NCBI RefSeq assembly: GCF_005887615.1
Contig: NZ_VANS01000002.1
Location: 682,001-746,000, forward strand
DNA from: Sulfitobacter sabulilitoris
GTDB lineage: Bacteria; Pseudomonadota; Alphaproteobacteria; Rhodobacterales; Rhodobacteraceae
DNA length: 64,000 bases
Direction: 5' to 3'
The notes under the pieces were generated by a model. The model was given only the letters and a program-made list of their open reading frames with translations. It was not told the DNA's origin and did no database searches. The first letter of the stretch is position 1. Every line of letters begins with the position of its first letter. The translations under genes and the position numbers were made by a program. Below, one piece after another: positions 37,860 through 46,313 of the stretch.

Positions 37860-38657
37860 TTATGTCTGTGTCGGCTCTTGCCGCTTGGCCCACAGGTCGG
37901 GCCGGCGTTCCGCCGTCAGCTTTTCTGCCATCTCGCGCCGCCACCGGGCGATCTTGCCGTGGTTGCCCGACATCAGAACCTCGGGGATCGCGCGGCCCTG
38001 CCACTCGGCGGGGCGGGTGTATTGCGGGTGCTCCAGCAGACCGGCGGAGTGGCTTTCATCCACGGTGCTGTCGGCGTTGCCCAAGACGCCGGGCAAAAGC
38101 CGCACGGTGGCGTCGAGCATCGCCTGCGCCGCGATCTCGCCGCCGGTCAGAACGAAATCGCCAAGGCTGACCTCGCGCACGCCGTAGTGTTCCAGCACGC
38201 GTTCGTCCACACCTTCGAACCGACCGCAAAGCATGGTCACACCGTCGCAGCGCGCCAGGTCGCGGGCCATCGCCTGATCGAACCTGGGGCCGCGCGGCGA
38301 CATGTAGAGAACGGGCCAGTTGCCCCGCGCATGGGTCTGCGCCGCCTCGATCGCGGGACCGACGACATCGGCGCGCAGCACCATGCCCGCGCCGCCGCCC
38401 GCGGGGGTATCATCGACGTTGCGATGTTTGCCCAACCCGTGCGCGCGCAAGTCATGGGTGTGCAATTGCCACAGCCCGTCGCTCAGCGCCTTGCCGGTCA
38501 GGCTGGCGCCCAGCACGCCGGGAAACACCTCGGGAAACAGCGTGACGATGCGCGCCTGCCAGACGCCTGCAAGGTCGGGCGTCTGTTCGATCAGTTCGCG
38601 CGGTTGCAGCGTCGGGCGGATCGCCTTGCGGCCATGGGATCGGGGCGGGTTGGTCAT
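37860..38657 (-). CDS. trmD: tRNA (guanine-N1)-methyltransferase
   Basis: Methylates G37 of tRNAs reading CNN codons, preventing frameshifts. The 265-residue protein has the SPOUT-knot stretches YMSPRGPRFDQ, LCGRFEGVDERVLEHY, SLGDFVLTGGE, and the C-terminal DESHSAGLLEHPQYTRPAEW. ATG 38657 overlaps the stop of the upstream sulfotransferase-like gene (ATGA). Compared with TrmD elsewhere the N-terminus carries about 33 extra residues (MTNPPRSHGRK...) before ARIVTLFPEVF. Confidence 0.95.
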   Translation of the reverse strand: MTNPPRSHGRKAIRPTLQPRELIEQTPDLAGVWQARIVTLFPEVFPGVLGASLTGKALSDGLWQLHTHDLRAHGLGKHRNVDDTPAGGGAGMVLRADVVGPAIEAAQTHARGNWPVLYMSPRGPRFDQAMARDLARCDGVTMLCGRFEGVDERVLEHYGVREVSLGDFVLTGGEIAAQAMLDATVRLLPGVLGNADSTVDESHSAGLLEHPQYTRPAEWQGRAIPEVLMSGNHGKIARWRREMAEKLTAERRPDLWAKRQEPTQT

Positions 38658-39442
38658 GGCTGTCTCGCTTTGGCCAGAATGGCATCTTTCGCGGCCTTGC
38701 GGGCCTCGCGGTCGGGGTATGCCCTGTTGGCATCCAGAAGGGCAAGCAGAACGGCGGGGTCGGTCCGGGTGTTCACGGGCGGCGGGGTCACGAATGCGGC
38801 GCGCTGATCGCGCGGCACATCGCACAGGTCCAGCAGTGGGTCGACCGGGCCCAGCGGCAGCGTCCTGCTGTCTTCGAGCTTGAAGCGGTAGGTCGGGCAG
38901 GGCACCGTGGCCGCGATCAGATCCACCATATGATCGAGATCGGCGGCGCCGCGGTACTGCGCCACGAAATCGTCGAACGACAGGGTCATGGACGACGATG
39001 TCACGTGCTCCCAATAGGCGCTGTGCAACCAGGGACCCGGCGCGCGGGTCGAGAAGTAAAGCGCCACCTCTGCGTTTGGAAATGCGGCGCGCGCACGGTC
39101 GACAAACCCGTAGAGCAGCGAAGGCGCCACGCTGTAATCCATCAGATCGTCGCGCCCCGGCAGGTGCCCGCACAGTTCTTCCGCAGAGATGCAGAGCGTG
39201 CGTTTGGGCATACCCGGCAGGCTGTCCAGAAGTTTGGAAAACCGGTTCAGTGCCTTGTCGAGCGTCACCGGATCGCGCCACGTCGAATAGCCGCGCGTGG
39301 CATGCAGCAGCGGCTTGATCTGCGGCTTGAGCCGGATCGCGAGCCAGGGCTTGAGCGCGCGTCGGTTCACCCGCAGGAACTGTTGCACGGACGTGGTGCC
39401 GGTCTTGTGAAACCCCGCGTGCAGGACGATCCGGCGGGGCAT
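38654..39442 (-). CDS. Sulfotransferase-like protein, paralogue 2
   Basis: A 262-residue P-loop protein opening MPRRIVLHAGFHKTGTTSVQQFLRV, where HKTGTTS is the PAPS-binding type loop of sulfotransferases. Clear paralogue of the gene immediately upstream. ATG 39442 shares one base with the upstream stop (TGATG), and the end overlaps trmD by four bases. The acceptor is unknown. It interrupts the usual rimM-trmD pair. Confidence 0.8.
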   Translation of the reverse strand: MPRRIVLHAGFHKTGTTSVQQFLRVNRRALKPWLAIRLKPQIKPLLHATRGYSTWRDPVTLDKALNRFSKLLDSLPGMPKRTLCISAEELCGHLPGRDDLMDYSVAPSLLYGFVDRARAAFPNAEVALYFSTRAPGPWLHSAYWEHVTSSSMTLSFDDFVAQYRGAADLDHMVDLIAATVPCPTYRFKLEDSRTLPLGPVDPLLDLCDVPRDQRAAFVTPPPVNTRTDPAVLLALLDANRAYPDREARKAAKDAILAKARQP

Positions 39443-40224
39443 CAGGACATCCGCCCGCGCCACGCCCGTTTCGCGGCTTTCACTTCGGCGTCCGTGCCGA
39501 CCGACCGGTTGATCGCCAATAGCGCCGCCAGGTCGTCGGGGGGCAGGGCGGTGTTGGCGGGTGGCAGGGCGGTCAGAGCCTCACGCGACCCTTCGGGAAC
39601 ACCCGCGATGCGCAGCAGCGGATCAAGTGGGCCAAGCGGCGATTGCGCGCAGTCCTCCAGCGCGATCTGATCGACCGTGTGGGCAGGCAGCGCCGTGCGG
39701 ACGTCATCGGCAATTGCGGACAGATCGGCAGAGGCGCGATAGCTGCGGGCGTATTGCGCGGCGGTCTGCGTCATGCGGGTTGCGCGGACATGCTGCGAAA
39801 AGCAACTGGCAAGCCATGCCTCGGGCGCGCGGGTGGTGAAGACGACGGTGACCGCGACATCCGGCTGCGCGGCGGTGATGCTGTCGGTCATTGCCCGCAT
39901 CAGCGCCGGCGCGGCGGCATAGGTCCTGAGCCCGCGTCGCCCCGGCATGTGGCCCGACAGGTCTTCGGAGCACATCAGAACGGTTTCCGGGCCGTCGCCC
40001 CAGCTTTGCGAAAGCTCTGCGGCCTCGAACCGCACCAGCCCCAGGTCGACCTGGCTTTGGCTGACGGAATAGGCGCGTGCGGCTTCGCACAGGGCGACCA
40101 TGGCGGGGCGCAGCACGATGCGCAGACCGGGGCGAAGCGCTGCGCGGTTGGCGCGCAGCATGTTTTGAACGCTTGTCGTGCCGGTCTTGTGAAACCCTGC
40201 GTGAATCACAACGGCCCGCGGCAT
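39442..40224 (-). CDS. Sulfotransferase-like protein, paralogue 1
   Basis: A 260-residue P-loop protein with VIHAGFHKTGTTSVQNMLRANR at the N-terminus and the same layout as its neighbour (EDLSGHMPGR / EELCGHLPGR; SPLGPLDPLL / LPLGPVDPLL). The pair arose by tandem duplication. It lies two bases downstream of rimM and is probably co-translated. Likely transfers sulfate to a surface glycan or lipid; substrate not visible. Confidence 0.8.
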   Translation of the reverse strand: MPRAVVIHAGFHKTGTTSVQNMLRANRAALRPGLRIVLRPAMVALCEAARAYSVSQSQVDLGLVRFEAAELSQSWGDGPETVLMCSEDLSGHMPGRRGLRTYAAAPALMRAMTDSITAAQPDVAVTVVFTTRAPEAWLASCFSQHVRATRMTQTAAQYARSYRASADLSAIADDVRTALPAHTVDQIALEDCAQSPLGPLDPLLRIAGVPEGSREALTALPPANTALPPDDLAALLAINRSVGTDAEVKAAKRAWRGRMS

Positions 40225-40226
40225 CG

Positions 40227-40745
40227 CTAGAACAGCCCTTCGGGCGGGTCCGCCACGATGCGCCCCGTCGCCAGATCCACGGTGGGTACGGCGGCGACGG
40301 TGAATGGCAGGAAGACCGTCGTGGAGCTGTCGGGGATCTGAACCTCGAGCAGATCGGCGGCACCGTGGTTCTGGACGGATTTCACGGTGCCCAGTTCGGT
40401 GCCCCCGGTGTCGAACACCCGCAGGCCGATCAGGTCCGCGTGGTAATATTCGTCGTCCGGCAGCGACGGCAGCTGATCGCGGTCGGCAAACAGTTGCACG
40501 CCCTTCAGCGCGTCGGCCTGTTCCTTGGTCGTGACGCTGGCGATGCGCGCGGCAAACCCGTTCTTGATCGGTCGGATCAGCGCCAGCGCGAAACTCTGGG
40601 TGCCGTCCTCGGTGCTGAGCGGGCTATAGGTTTCGATGTCTTCGGGCACGGCGCAAAAGCTTTTGATCCGCAATTCGCCACGCACGCCGTACGAGCCGCC
40701 GATGGCCCCGACGCAGACCTTGTCCGCCGATTTCGCCGCGGTCAT
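40227..40745 (-). CDS. rimM: 16S rRNA processing protein RimM
   Basis: A 172-residue 30S maturation factor. N-terminal RimM domain ([21 protein letters not shown]) and a C-terminal PRC-barrel ([36 protein letters not shown]). ATG 40745 overlaps the stop of a 53-residue gene (ATGA). Its place between rpsP and trmD is the normal bacterial order. Confidence 0.94.
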   Translation of the reverse strand: MTAAKSADKVCVGAIGGSYGVRGELRIKSFCAVPEDIETYSPLSTEDGTQSFALALIRPIKNGFAARIASVTTKEQADALKGVQLFADRDQLPSLPDDEYYHADLIGLRVFDTGGTELGTVKSVQNHGAADLLEVQIPDSSTTVFLPFTVAAVPTVDLATGRIVADPPEGLF

Positions 40746-40903
40746 TGCGCCAACTCCGATCCGATGCAGATCGTGCCGGTCCACTCGCCCTCACCGGCGG
40801 TGCATTCGGCACGGGTCGTGCTTTGTTCATAGCGGATGCCGCCGAAAAAGGCGGCGACGACAAGGATGACGACAAGGATGACGACAAGGATCAGGCGCAG
40901 CAT
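40742..40903 (-). CDS. 53-residue membrane-anchored protein upstream of rimM
   Basis: ATG 40903 to a stop overlapping the rimM start (ATGA). One N-terminal hydrophobic helix made of ILVV repeated three times, then a small soluble tail with two cysteines (C34, C46) that could form a disulfide in the periplasm ([17 protein letters not shown]). The start has no strong ribosome site. No family recognised. Confidence 0.65.
   Translation of the reverse strand: MLRLILVVILVVILVVAAFFGGIRYEQSTTRAECTAGEGEWTGTICIGSELAQ
40856..40891. repeat. Three perfect tandem 12-base repeats
   Basis: GACGACAAGGAT occurs at 40856-40867, 40868-40879 and 40880-40891. On the minus strand each unit codes for ILVV within the membrane helix of the 53-residue protein. 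Unit gain or loss would lengthen or shorten the helix by four residues without a frameshift. Confidence 0.9.
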
Positions 40904-41124
40904 GAAAGACCACCGATAAGGCTGGGGCAGGGGCGGGGCGCGCGCCTTGCCTTGGTTTCGTGTTCTGATGTCAGTGATAGGGGCTTGGCCCGGTCAAGGC
41001 AAAGGGGTGCTGCACGAAAATACGGTATCGGTGCGTGCCGGCCCTTTGGACGGGGTCGCGCGGGGCCCGGTCTGGGGCCGCCGCGCTGTATGTTCCAGGC
41101 GTTCCGCAAAGGGACGAGGGCCCC

Positions 41125-41142
41125 CCGCAGGATATCCTGCGG
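41125..41142. repeat. 18-bp perfect palindrome just after rpsP
   Basis: CCGCAGGATATCCTGCGG is a perfect inverted repeat 6 bases after the rpsP stop. There is no T-run on the minus strand, so it is more likely an mRNA stability or processing hairpin than a classical terminator. Confidence 0.6.
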
Positions 41143-41147
41143 CCGGA

Positions 41148-41534
41148 TTACTCCGCCGATGCCTCTTCGGCGGGGGCATTCGCGGCTTCGGCGGCTGCGG
41201 CTGCCTTGGCGGCTTTCTCTTCGACGCGCTCTTGCGCTTTCTTGCCGGGTGCGCCCTTCTTGGGGTTGTTGCGCTCTGTCTTTTCACGAATGCCGGCCGC
41301 CTCGAGCATACGGGCCACGCGGTCGGTCGGCTGTGCGCCTTGACCCAGCCAGTATTCGATGCGCTCCGCGTTCATCTTGACGCGCTCTTCGCTGTCCTTG
41401 GGCAGCAGCGGGTTGTAGGTGCCCAGCTTTTCGATGAAGCGACCGTCGCGCGGCATGCGGCTGTCGGCGGCGACGATGGCATAGTGCGGGCGCTTCTTGG
41501 AACCGCCGCGGGCGAGACGAATTTTCATGGCCAT
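41148..41534 (-). CDS. rpsP: 30S ribosomal protein S16
   Basis: A 128-residue S16: [24 protein letters not shown], then [13 protein letters not shown] and [18 protein letters not shown]. The C-terminus extends about 45 residues beyond the E. coli protein in a Lys/Ala/Glu-rich tail, as in other alphaproteobacteria. ATG 41534 (AAAGGAGAATATCAC before it) is preferred to the second ATG two codons later. Confidence 0.95.
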   Translation of the reverse strand: MAMKIRLARGGSKKRPHYAIVAADSRMPRDGRFIEKLGTYNPLLPKDSEERVKMNAERIEYWLGQGAQPTDRVARMLEAAGIREKTERNNPKKGAPGKKAQERVEEKAAKAAAAAEAANAPAEEASAE

Positions 41535-41583
41535 GTGATATTCTCCTTTAAGGTCATGTGGTCGGCGGGCGCTTGGGCCCGCC

Positions 41584-41880
41584 TCAGGATTGGTGTTTCT
41601 CGTGGTGGTGGATGACTTCCCGAATGATGAAATTCAGGAAGGCCTTGGCGAATTCCGGGTCCAGATCGGCCCGGTTCGCCAAATCTTCGAGCCGTTCGAT
41701 CTGCGCGGCTTCGCGCGCCGGATCGGACGGGGGAAGGTCGTGTGCCGCCTTGAGCTTGCCCACCGCCTGGGTGTGCTTGAACCGCTCACCCAGGGTATAG
41801 ACAAGGATCGCATCAAGACGGTCGATGCTGTCGCGATGATCCTTGAGCACCTCTGCGGCGCGAGCGGCGGTATCAGTCAA
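41584..41880 (-). CDS. Chorismate mutase (AroQ class)
   Basis: A 98-residue all-helical chorismate mutase, turning chorismate to prephenate for Phe/Tyr synthesis. The family pattern is [41 protein letters not shown], with R, K and the late helix [14 protein letters not shown]. The start is a TTG at 41880 overlapping the GNAT stop; AAGGA lies about 8 bases upstream. No other start suits the frame. Confidence 0.88.
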   Translation of the reverse strand: MTDTAARAAEVLKDHRDSIDRLDAILVYTLGERFKHTQAVGKLKAAHDLPPSDPAREAAQIERLEDLANRADLDPEFAKAFLNFIIREVIHHHEKHQS

Positions 41881-42472
41881 GGGCCCATCCTTTCGGTTTG
41901 AAGAGCGGATCGGCGTAATGGCCGATTTCCATCTCGATGCCATGCGATAGCTGCGTACCCGCCAGATCGTCCGGTGCGGGATGGCGGTACACGACGTCGT
42001 TGCCATCGACCGGTTCGGCCTGCACATCGCGCACGGCGCCAAGCCGTTCGGCCAGCCGGATGCTGTCGAGGTTCTTGGGGTCGATGTAGCTGACCGCGCC
42101 GTCCCAGCCTTGGGCATAGTAGTGCGCGCGCGCGGCGTGCACCGCTTCGAGCGCGTAGCCCTTGCCCGCCGCATCGGGCCAGATGACCCAGGCGAGTTCT
42201 TTCTGCGGCCATTTCGCCGGCTTCCAGCCGCCCGCCATGCCGTAGGTCCGGCCGGTGTCACGGTCGTGGATCATCCACATGCCGTAGCCGCGGATCTGCC
42301 AGTGGCCGATTTCGGCGGCATACAGCATCCACGCCTCGTAGGCATTGAGCGGCCCCCCCATGAAGCGGGCGCGATAGCTCGAGAAGGTGGCCTTGAAGTC
42401 GGGGTAATCCTCGGGCTCGGGTCCACGCAGGACAAGCCGCCTTGTTTCAAGGACGGGGATGGCCACGCTCAT
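41873..42472 (-). CDS. GNAT acetyltransferase (RimJ/RimL type), paralogue 2
   Basis: A 199-residue Acetyltransf_3-type protein beginning IPVLETRRLVLRGPEPEDY and containing the acetyl-CoA region ELAWVIWPDAAGKGYALEAVHAA and DSIRLAERLGA. Similar in plan to the upstream GNAT gene, with which its ATG overlaps (ATGA). The acceptor is unknown; a ribosomal protein or antibiotic is possible given the neighbours. Confidence 0.85.
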   Translation of the reverse strand: MSVAIPVLETRRLVLRGPEPEDYPDFKATFSSYRARFMGGPLNAYEAWMLYAAEIGHWQIRGYGMWMIHDRDTGRTYGMAGGWKPAKWPQKELAWVIWPDAAGKGYALEAVHAARAHYYAQGWDGAVSYIDPKNLDSIRLAERLGAVRDVQAEPVDGNDVVYRHPAPDDLAGTQLSHGIEMEIGHYADPLFKPKGWALD

Positions 42473-42987
42473 GCCAGCGCCTCCGGTGCCGGGTGGCGAT
42501 AAACGCTCATCGTGCCGAACTTGGGATGCTCGAAGGGGTCGGGCTCCAGTGTGGCGCCAAGGCCTTCTGCGACGCGGATCGACGCGGCATTTCCCGGCGC
42601 GATCGAACTGATCAGCGTGCGCATGCCCAATTTGCCGTAGGCATGGCTTCGGGCCGCGCGGCCGGCTTCGGCGGCATAGCCGCGACCGTTGCCGTCCCAG
42701 AGCATCCAGCCCACTTCGGGCTCGGGCCAATCGAGAGGAGCATGCAGGCCGACAAGCCCGATGGCACCGGGCCGGTCCTTGCGTTCCACCATCCACCGCC
42801 CGAAACCGCGCAACTGCCAGTGGCCGATCACCTCCGCCATGTAGCGCCAGACCTCGAAGTCGCGCATCGGCCCGCCCACGAACTGCGCTGCCTCTGACGC
42901 ATAGAAAGCGGCAAAGGGCGCGTGGTCATGGGCGCAGGGGGCACGCAGGACCAGCCGTTCGGTGGTTATGGTGGGGATCGGGATCAT
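42469..42987 (-). CDS. GNAT acetyltransferase (RimJ/RimL type), paralogue 1
   Basis: A 172-residue protein: IPTITTERLVLRAPCAHDHAPF, EVGWMLWDGNGRGYAAEAGRAA and AASIRVAEGLGA. The two GNAT genes share IGHWQ(I/L)RG(Y/F)G and are adjacent, so they look like a tandem duplication. It starts one base after the ffh stop and is probably co-transcribed with ffh. Confidence 0.86.
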   Translation of the reverse strand: MIPIPTITTERLVLRAPCAHDHAPFAAFYASEAAQFVGGPMRDFEVWRYMAEVIGHWQLRGFGRWMVERKDRPGAIGLVGLHAPLDWPEPEVGWMLWDGNGRGYAAEAGRAARSHAYGKLGMRTLISSIAPGNAASIRVAEGLGATLEPDPFEHPKFGTMSVYRHPAPEALA

Positions 42988-42988
42988 T

Positions 42989-44500
42989 TTACTTCTTCTT
43001 GCCAAATCCCGACAGACCAGGCGGCAGGCCCGCGCCGCCACCCATGCCGCCCAAGCCACCGGGCAGCTTGCCGCCCATCTGCTTGGCTGCCGCTTCCAGC
43101 GCCTTGGGGTCCATCTGGCTGGGGTCCATGCCGCCGGGCAGGCCGCCACCCTTGCCGAACATGCCCTTCATGGCCTGTTTCAGCATGCCGCCCTTTCCCA
43201 TCTTGCCCATCTTTTTCATCATGTCGGACATCTGGCGGTGCATCTTCATCAGCTTGTTGAGGTCCGAAACCTCCATCCCCGAGCCCTTGGCGATGCGCTT
43301 CTTGCGGCTGGCCTGCAACAGCTGCGGGTTGGCGCGCTCTTTCCTGGTCATCGACTGGATCAGGGCGATCTGCTGCTTGAGCACCTTGTCGTCAAAGCCA
43401 GCGTCCTGCACTTGCTTGGCCATCTTGCCCATGCCGGGCATCATGCCCATCACGCCTTCCATGCCGCCCATCTTGAGCATCTGCTCTAGCTGCATCTTGA
43501 GGTCGTTCATGTTGAACTGACCCTTGGCCATGCGGCGCATCATCTTTTCGGCCTGTTCGGCCTCGATGGTTTCCTGCGCCTTTTCCACCAGCGCGACGAT
43601 GTCGCCCATGCCCAGGATGCGGCCCGCGATGCGCTCGGGCTCGAACGTCTCGATCGCGTCCATCTTTTCGCCAAGGCCGACGAACTTGATCGGTTTGCCG
43701 GTCACGGCACGCATCGACAGCGCCGCACCGCCGCGCCCGTCGCCGTCCATCCGGGTCAGCACAACGCCGGTCACGCCGATCTTGTCGTCGAATTCCGTGG
43801 CGACGTTCACCGCGTCCTGACCGGTCAGGCCATCGACGACCAGCAGCGTTTCGCGCGGGTTGGCCACATCGCGCACGGCGGCGGCCTGCGCGATCAGGTC
43901 CGCGTCGATGTGCAGCCGGCCCGCGGTGTCGAGCATATAGACGTCATAGCCGCCCATCGCCGCCTGCGTCTTGGCGCGTTTGGCGATCTGGACGGGATCT
44001 TCGCCCTTGACGATGGGCAGCGTATCGACGCCGATCTGTTTCCCCAGAATGGCGAGTTGTTCCATCGCGGCAGGGCGGTTCACGTCGAGCGAGGCCATCA
44101 GCACGCGCTTGCCGTCGCGGTCCTTGAGGCGCTTGGCCAGTTTCGCGGTGGTCGTTGTCTTGCCCGACCCCTGAAGCCCGACCATGAGGATCGGAGCGGG
44201 CGGGTTGTCGATCTTGAGCGCGCCGGGCTCGCCCTCGCCCCGGAGGACGTCGATCAGGGTGTCGTGAACGATCTTGACGACCTGCTGGCCCGGGGTGACG
44301 GATTTGGTGACGGCCTGTCCGGTCGCCTTTTCCTGCACGGCCTTGACGAAATCGCGCGCCACGGGCAGCGACACGTCAGCCTCGAGCAGGGCCACGCGAA
44401 CCTCGCGCAGCGCTGTTTTCACATCGTCGTCGCTCAACGCGCCCTGCTTGGTCAGGCGGTCGAAAACGCCGGAGAGGCGATCTGACAGGTTCTCAAACAT
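42989..44500 (-). CDS. ffh: Signal recognition particle protein Ffh
   Basis: A 503-residue SRP54 GTPase that targets membrane proteins to the SecYEG translocon. N domain, then G domain with GLQGSGKTTTTAKLA (about 109-123), DTAGRLHID and VLTRMDGDGRGGAALS, and a methionine-rich M domain (GMMPGMGKMAKQVQ, MKMHRQMSDMMKKMGKMGKGG) for signal-peptide and SRP RNA binding. A Gly/Pro-rich tail follows. The 5' leader holds three hairpins (44571-44644). Confidence 0.96.
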   Translation of the reverse strand: MFENLSDRLSGVFDRLTKQGALSDDDVKTALREVRVALLEADVSLPVARDFVKAVQEKATGQAVTKSVTPGQQVVKIVHDTLIDVLRGEGEPGALKIDNPPAPILMVGLQGSGKTTTTAKLAKRLKDRDGKRVLMASLDVNRPAAMEQLAILGKQIGVDTLPIVKGEDPVQIAKRAKTQAAMGGYDVYMLDTAGRLHIDADLIAQAAAVRDVANPRETLLVVDGLTGQDAVNVATEFDDKIGVTGVVLTRMDGDGRGGAALSMRAVTGKPIKFVGLGEKMDAIETFEPERIAGRILGMGDIVALVEKAQETIEAEQAEKMMRRMAKGQFNMNDLKMQLEQMLKMGGMEGVMGMMPGMGKMAKQVQDAGFDDKVLKQQIALIQSMTRKERANPQLLQASRKKRIAKGSGMEVSDLNKLMKMHRQMSDMMKKMGKMGKGGMLKQAMKGMFGKGGGLPGGMDPSQMDPKALEAAAKQMGGKLPGGLGGMGGGAGLPPGLSGFGKKK

Positions 44501-44570
44501 GGGCCATGGCCCCCTCTGATCGGTTGCGGGATAGGGCCTATTTAGGGGCCGGACCGCGAATACACAAATG

Positions 44571-44644
44571 CCCCCACGGGCGAAACTCGCTGGTGGGGGT
44601 CGATCCCTGAACGGTTCAGGGACCGGAAGGCGTGATGCTTCCGG
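44571..44644 (-). ncRNA. Cluster of three hairpins in the ffh leader / azoR 3' region
   Basis: Three back-to-back stems: CCCCCAC/GTGGGGG (44571-44577, 44593-44599) with an inner GCGA/TCGC; CCCTGAAC/GTTCAGGG (44605-44612, 44614-44621); CCGGAAG/CTTCCGG (44623-44629, 44638-44644). Together they fill 74 bases, 71 bases before the ffh ATG. It does not contain the GGAAGG/AGCA core of 4.5S SRP RNA. Strand is assumed from ffh; it could be a regulatory leader, a small RNA or a complex azoR terminator. Confidence 0.4.
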
Positions 44645-44731
44645 AGATTTGGGGCTGATTACCGGCGGACGCGCGGCGAGTCAAGCGCGGGCAGGGGGCC
44701 GTAGCCGCCTGCCCGCGCCTGCGCCATGACG

Positions 44732-45310
44732 TCAGGCGGCAAGCTTGTCGATCTGGGCGTTGGCCTGCGCGACGGCATGATCCGTCTCGGCCATGATCTT
44801 GTCGGCAAAGACGACATCGACATCGGTAATTCCGATGAAGCCCATGATCTGACGCAGGTAACCGGTGAGGTGGTCCATGTCGGATCCGACAGGAACACCG
44901 CCTGTGGTCACTGCGATCACCGCGCGCTTGCCGTTCAACAGGCCCACGGGGCCGTTTTCCGTATAGTTGAACGTCTCGCCCGCGCGGCAGACCAGATCGA
45001 CCCAGGCCTTGAGCGCGCCGGTGATCGTGAAATTGTACATCGGCGCGCCGATGACGATGGTGTCGGCGCGCTTCAACTCGTCGATCAGCGTGTCCGACAA
45101 GGCCAGCGCCTCTGCCTGTTCGGGCGTGCGATCCGCGGCCGGCGTGAAATTGGCGCCGATCCACGTTTCGCTGACCTGCGGCAGGCCGTCTTTCAGGTCG
45201 CGACGGATGACGTCGCCGCCCAGCTTGACGACGATGCTGGCGGTCAGATCGCGCGAGACGGACCCTTCGGTCCGGGCGGAGCTGTCGATATGCAGAATGG
45301 TGCGGGTCAT
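44732..45310 (-). CDS. azoR: FMN-dependent NADH:quinone reductase / azoreductase
   Basis: A 192-residue flavodoxin-fold enzyme that reduces quinones and azo dyes with NADH. Motifs IDSSARTEGSVSRDL (FMN phosphate loop, 8-22), APMYNFTITGALKAWVD and TTGGVPVGSDMDH. ATG 45310 gives the standard start. Divergent from a LysR gene, the usual arrangement for a quinone-responsive switch. Confidence 0.93.
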   Translation of the reverse strand: MTRTILHIDSSARTEGSVSRDLTASIVVKLGGDVIRRDLKDGLPQVSETWIGANFTPAADRTPEQAEALALSDTLIDELKRADTIVIGAPMYNFTITGALKAWVDLVCRAGETFNYTENGPVGLLNGKRAVIAVTTGGVPVGSDMDHLTGYLRQIMGFIGITDVDVVFADKIMAETDHAVAQANAQIDKLAA

Positions 45311-45366
45311 ATGTTTTTCCTTGTGGCGTTCAGGGGGATCGTGGTGGTGTCGGATAGAGAGATGGC

Positions 45367-45387
45367 ATTTGCAAAAACAAACGCAAT
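45367..45387. promoter_or_regulatory. Candidate LysR operator in the azoR-lysR gap
   Basis: ATTTGC (45367-45372) and GCAAT (45383-45387) form an interrupted dyad TTGC-N10-GCAA in the middle of the 124-base divergent gap, where LysR regulators normally bind. Confidence 0.4.
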
Positions 45388-45434
45388 CGGCGAAAACCAA
45401 CATGATCTGTGGGAATTCGCACATGGGGAGCACG

Positions 45435-46313
45435 ATGGACAACTGGGACGAGATCAAGACCGCCTACCAGGTGGCGCGCATGGGGACGGTCAGTGGCGCG
45501 GCGGAGGTTCTTGGCGTGCACCACGCCACCGTGATCCGCCACATCGACGCGCTGGAGGGGCGGCTGGGCGTCAAGCTGTTCCAGCGTCACGCGCGCGGCT
45601 ACACGGCGACGGAGGCGGGCGAGGATCTCTTGCGGGTGGCGCAGGCGACCGACGATCAGTTCAGCCAGCTTGTCGGCCGGATCAAGGGGCACGGCACTGA
45701 TGTCTCGGGCGATCTGGTGGTGACGTCGCTGGTGTCGCTGGCGCCGCGGCTGGCGCCTTTGCTGGCGGAGTTTCAGCACGACCACCCCGGTCTGATCGTT
45801 CGATACCTGACCGGCGAGCGCTTGTTCCGGCTGGAATACGGCGAGGCGCATGTCGCCATTCGCGCCGGCGCCGCCCCGGAGCAGCCCGACAACGTGGTGC
45901 AGCCCTTCTTTCACGAGCGCATGGGGCTTTATGCGACCAAGGACTACATCAAGACGCACGGGGCGCTGGATGACATTTCGGAGGCGTCGGGGCATCGGTT
46001 CGTCGGCCATGACAGCGACAGCAGCCGCGCACCGTTCGAGCGGTGGCTGCGTGCAAACGTGCCGCTGACCTCGCTGACATTTCGCAGCACGGATGTGCGG
46101 GCATTGACCGCGGCCATCCTGGCGGGGGCCGGCATCGGATTTCTGCCGGTGATGGAGGCGCAGACCAATCCCGACCTGGTCGAGATGTACGAGCGGCAAA
46201 AGGACTGGTCCGCCCCGCTATGGCTGGTGACGCATGTCGATTTGCACCGCACCACCAAGGTGCAGACATTCCTGGCGTTCCTGAAATCGCACGCGAAAGA
46301 CTGGGACGCGTGA
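45435..46313 (+). CDS. LysR-family transcriptional regulator
   Basis: A 292-residue regulator. N-terminal winged helix (about 1-60: TVSGAAEVLGVHHATVIRHIDALEGRLGVKLFQRHARGY) and a periplasmic-binding-like ligand domain. ATG 45435 is preferred to 45423 because GGGGAG lies just before it. It probably controls the divergent azoR. The stop overlaps the next start (GTGA). Confidence 0.9.
   Translation: MDNWDEIKTAYQVARMGTVSGAAEVLGVHHATVIRHIDALEGRLGVKLFQRHARGYTATEAGEDLLRVAQATDDQFSQLVGRIKGHGTDVSGDLVVTSLVSLAPRLAPLLAEFQHDHPGLIVRYLTGERLFRLEYGEAHVAIRAGAAPEQPDNVVQPFFHERMGLYATKDYIKTHGALDDISEASGHRFVGHDSDSSRAPFERWLRANVPLTSLTFRSTDVRALTAAILAGAGIGFLPVMEAQTNPDLVEMYERQKDWSAPLWLVTHVDLHRTTKVQTFLAFLKSHAKDWDA

Noticed and set aside
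38654-40224. Genomic island or mobile element for the sulfotransferase pair.
   Set aside because: No integrase, repeats or composition change seen; overlaps with trmD point to stable integration.
44571-44644. Possible 4.5S SRP RNA gene, because it lies beside ffh.
   Set aside because: The conserved GGUCAGG...GGAAGCAGC core and tetraloop are absent; kept only as a structured-RNA candidate.
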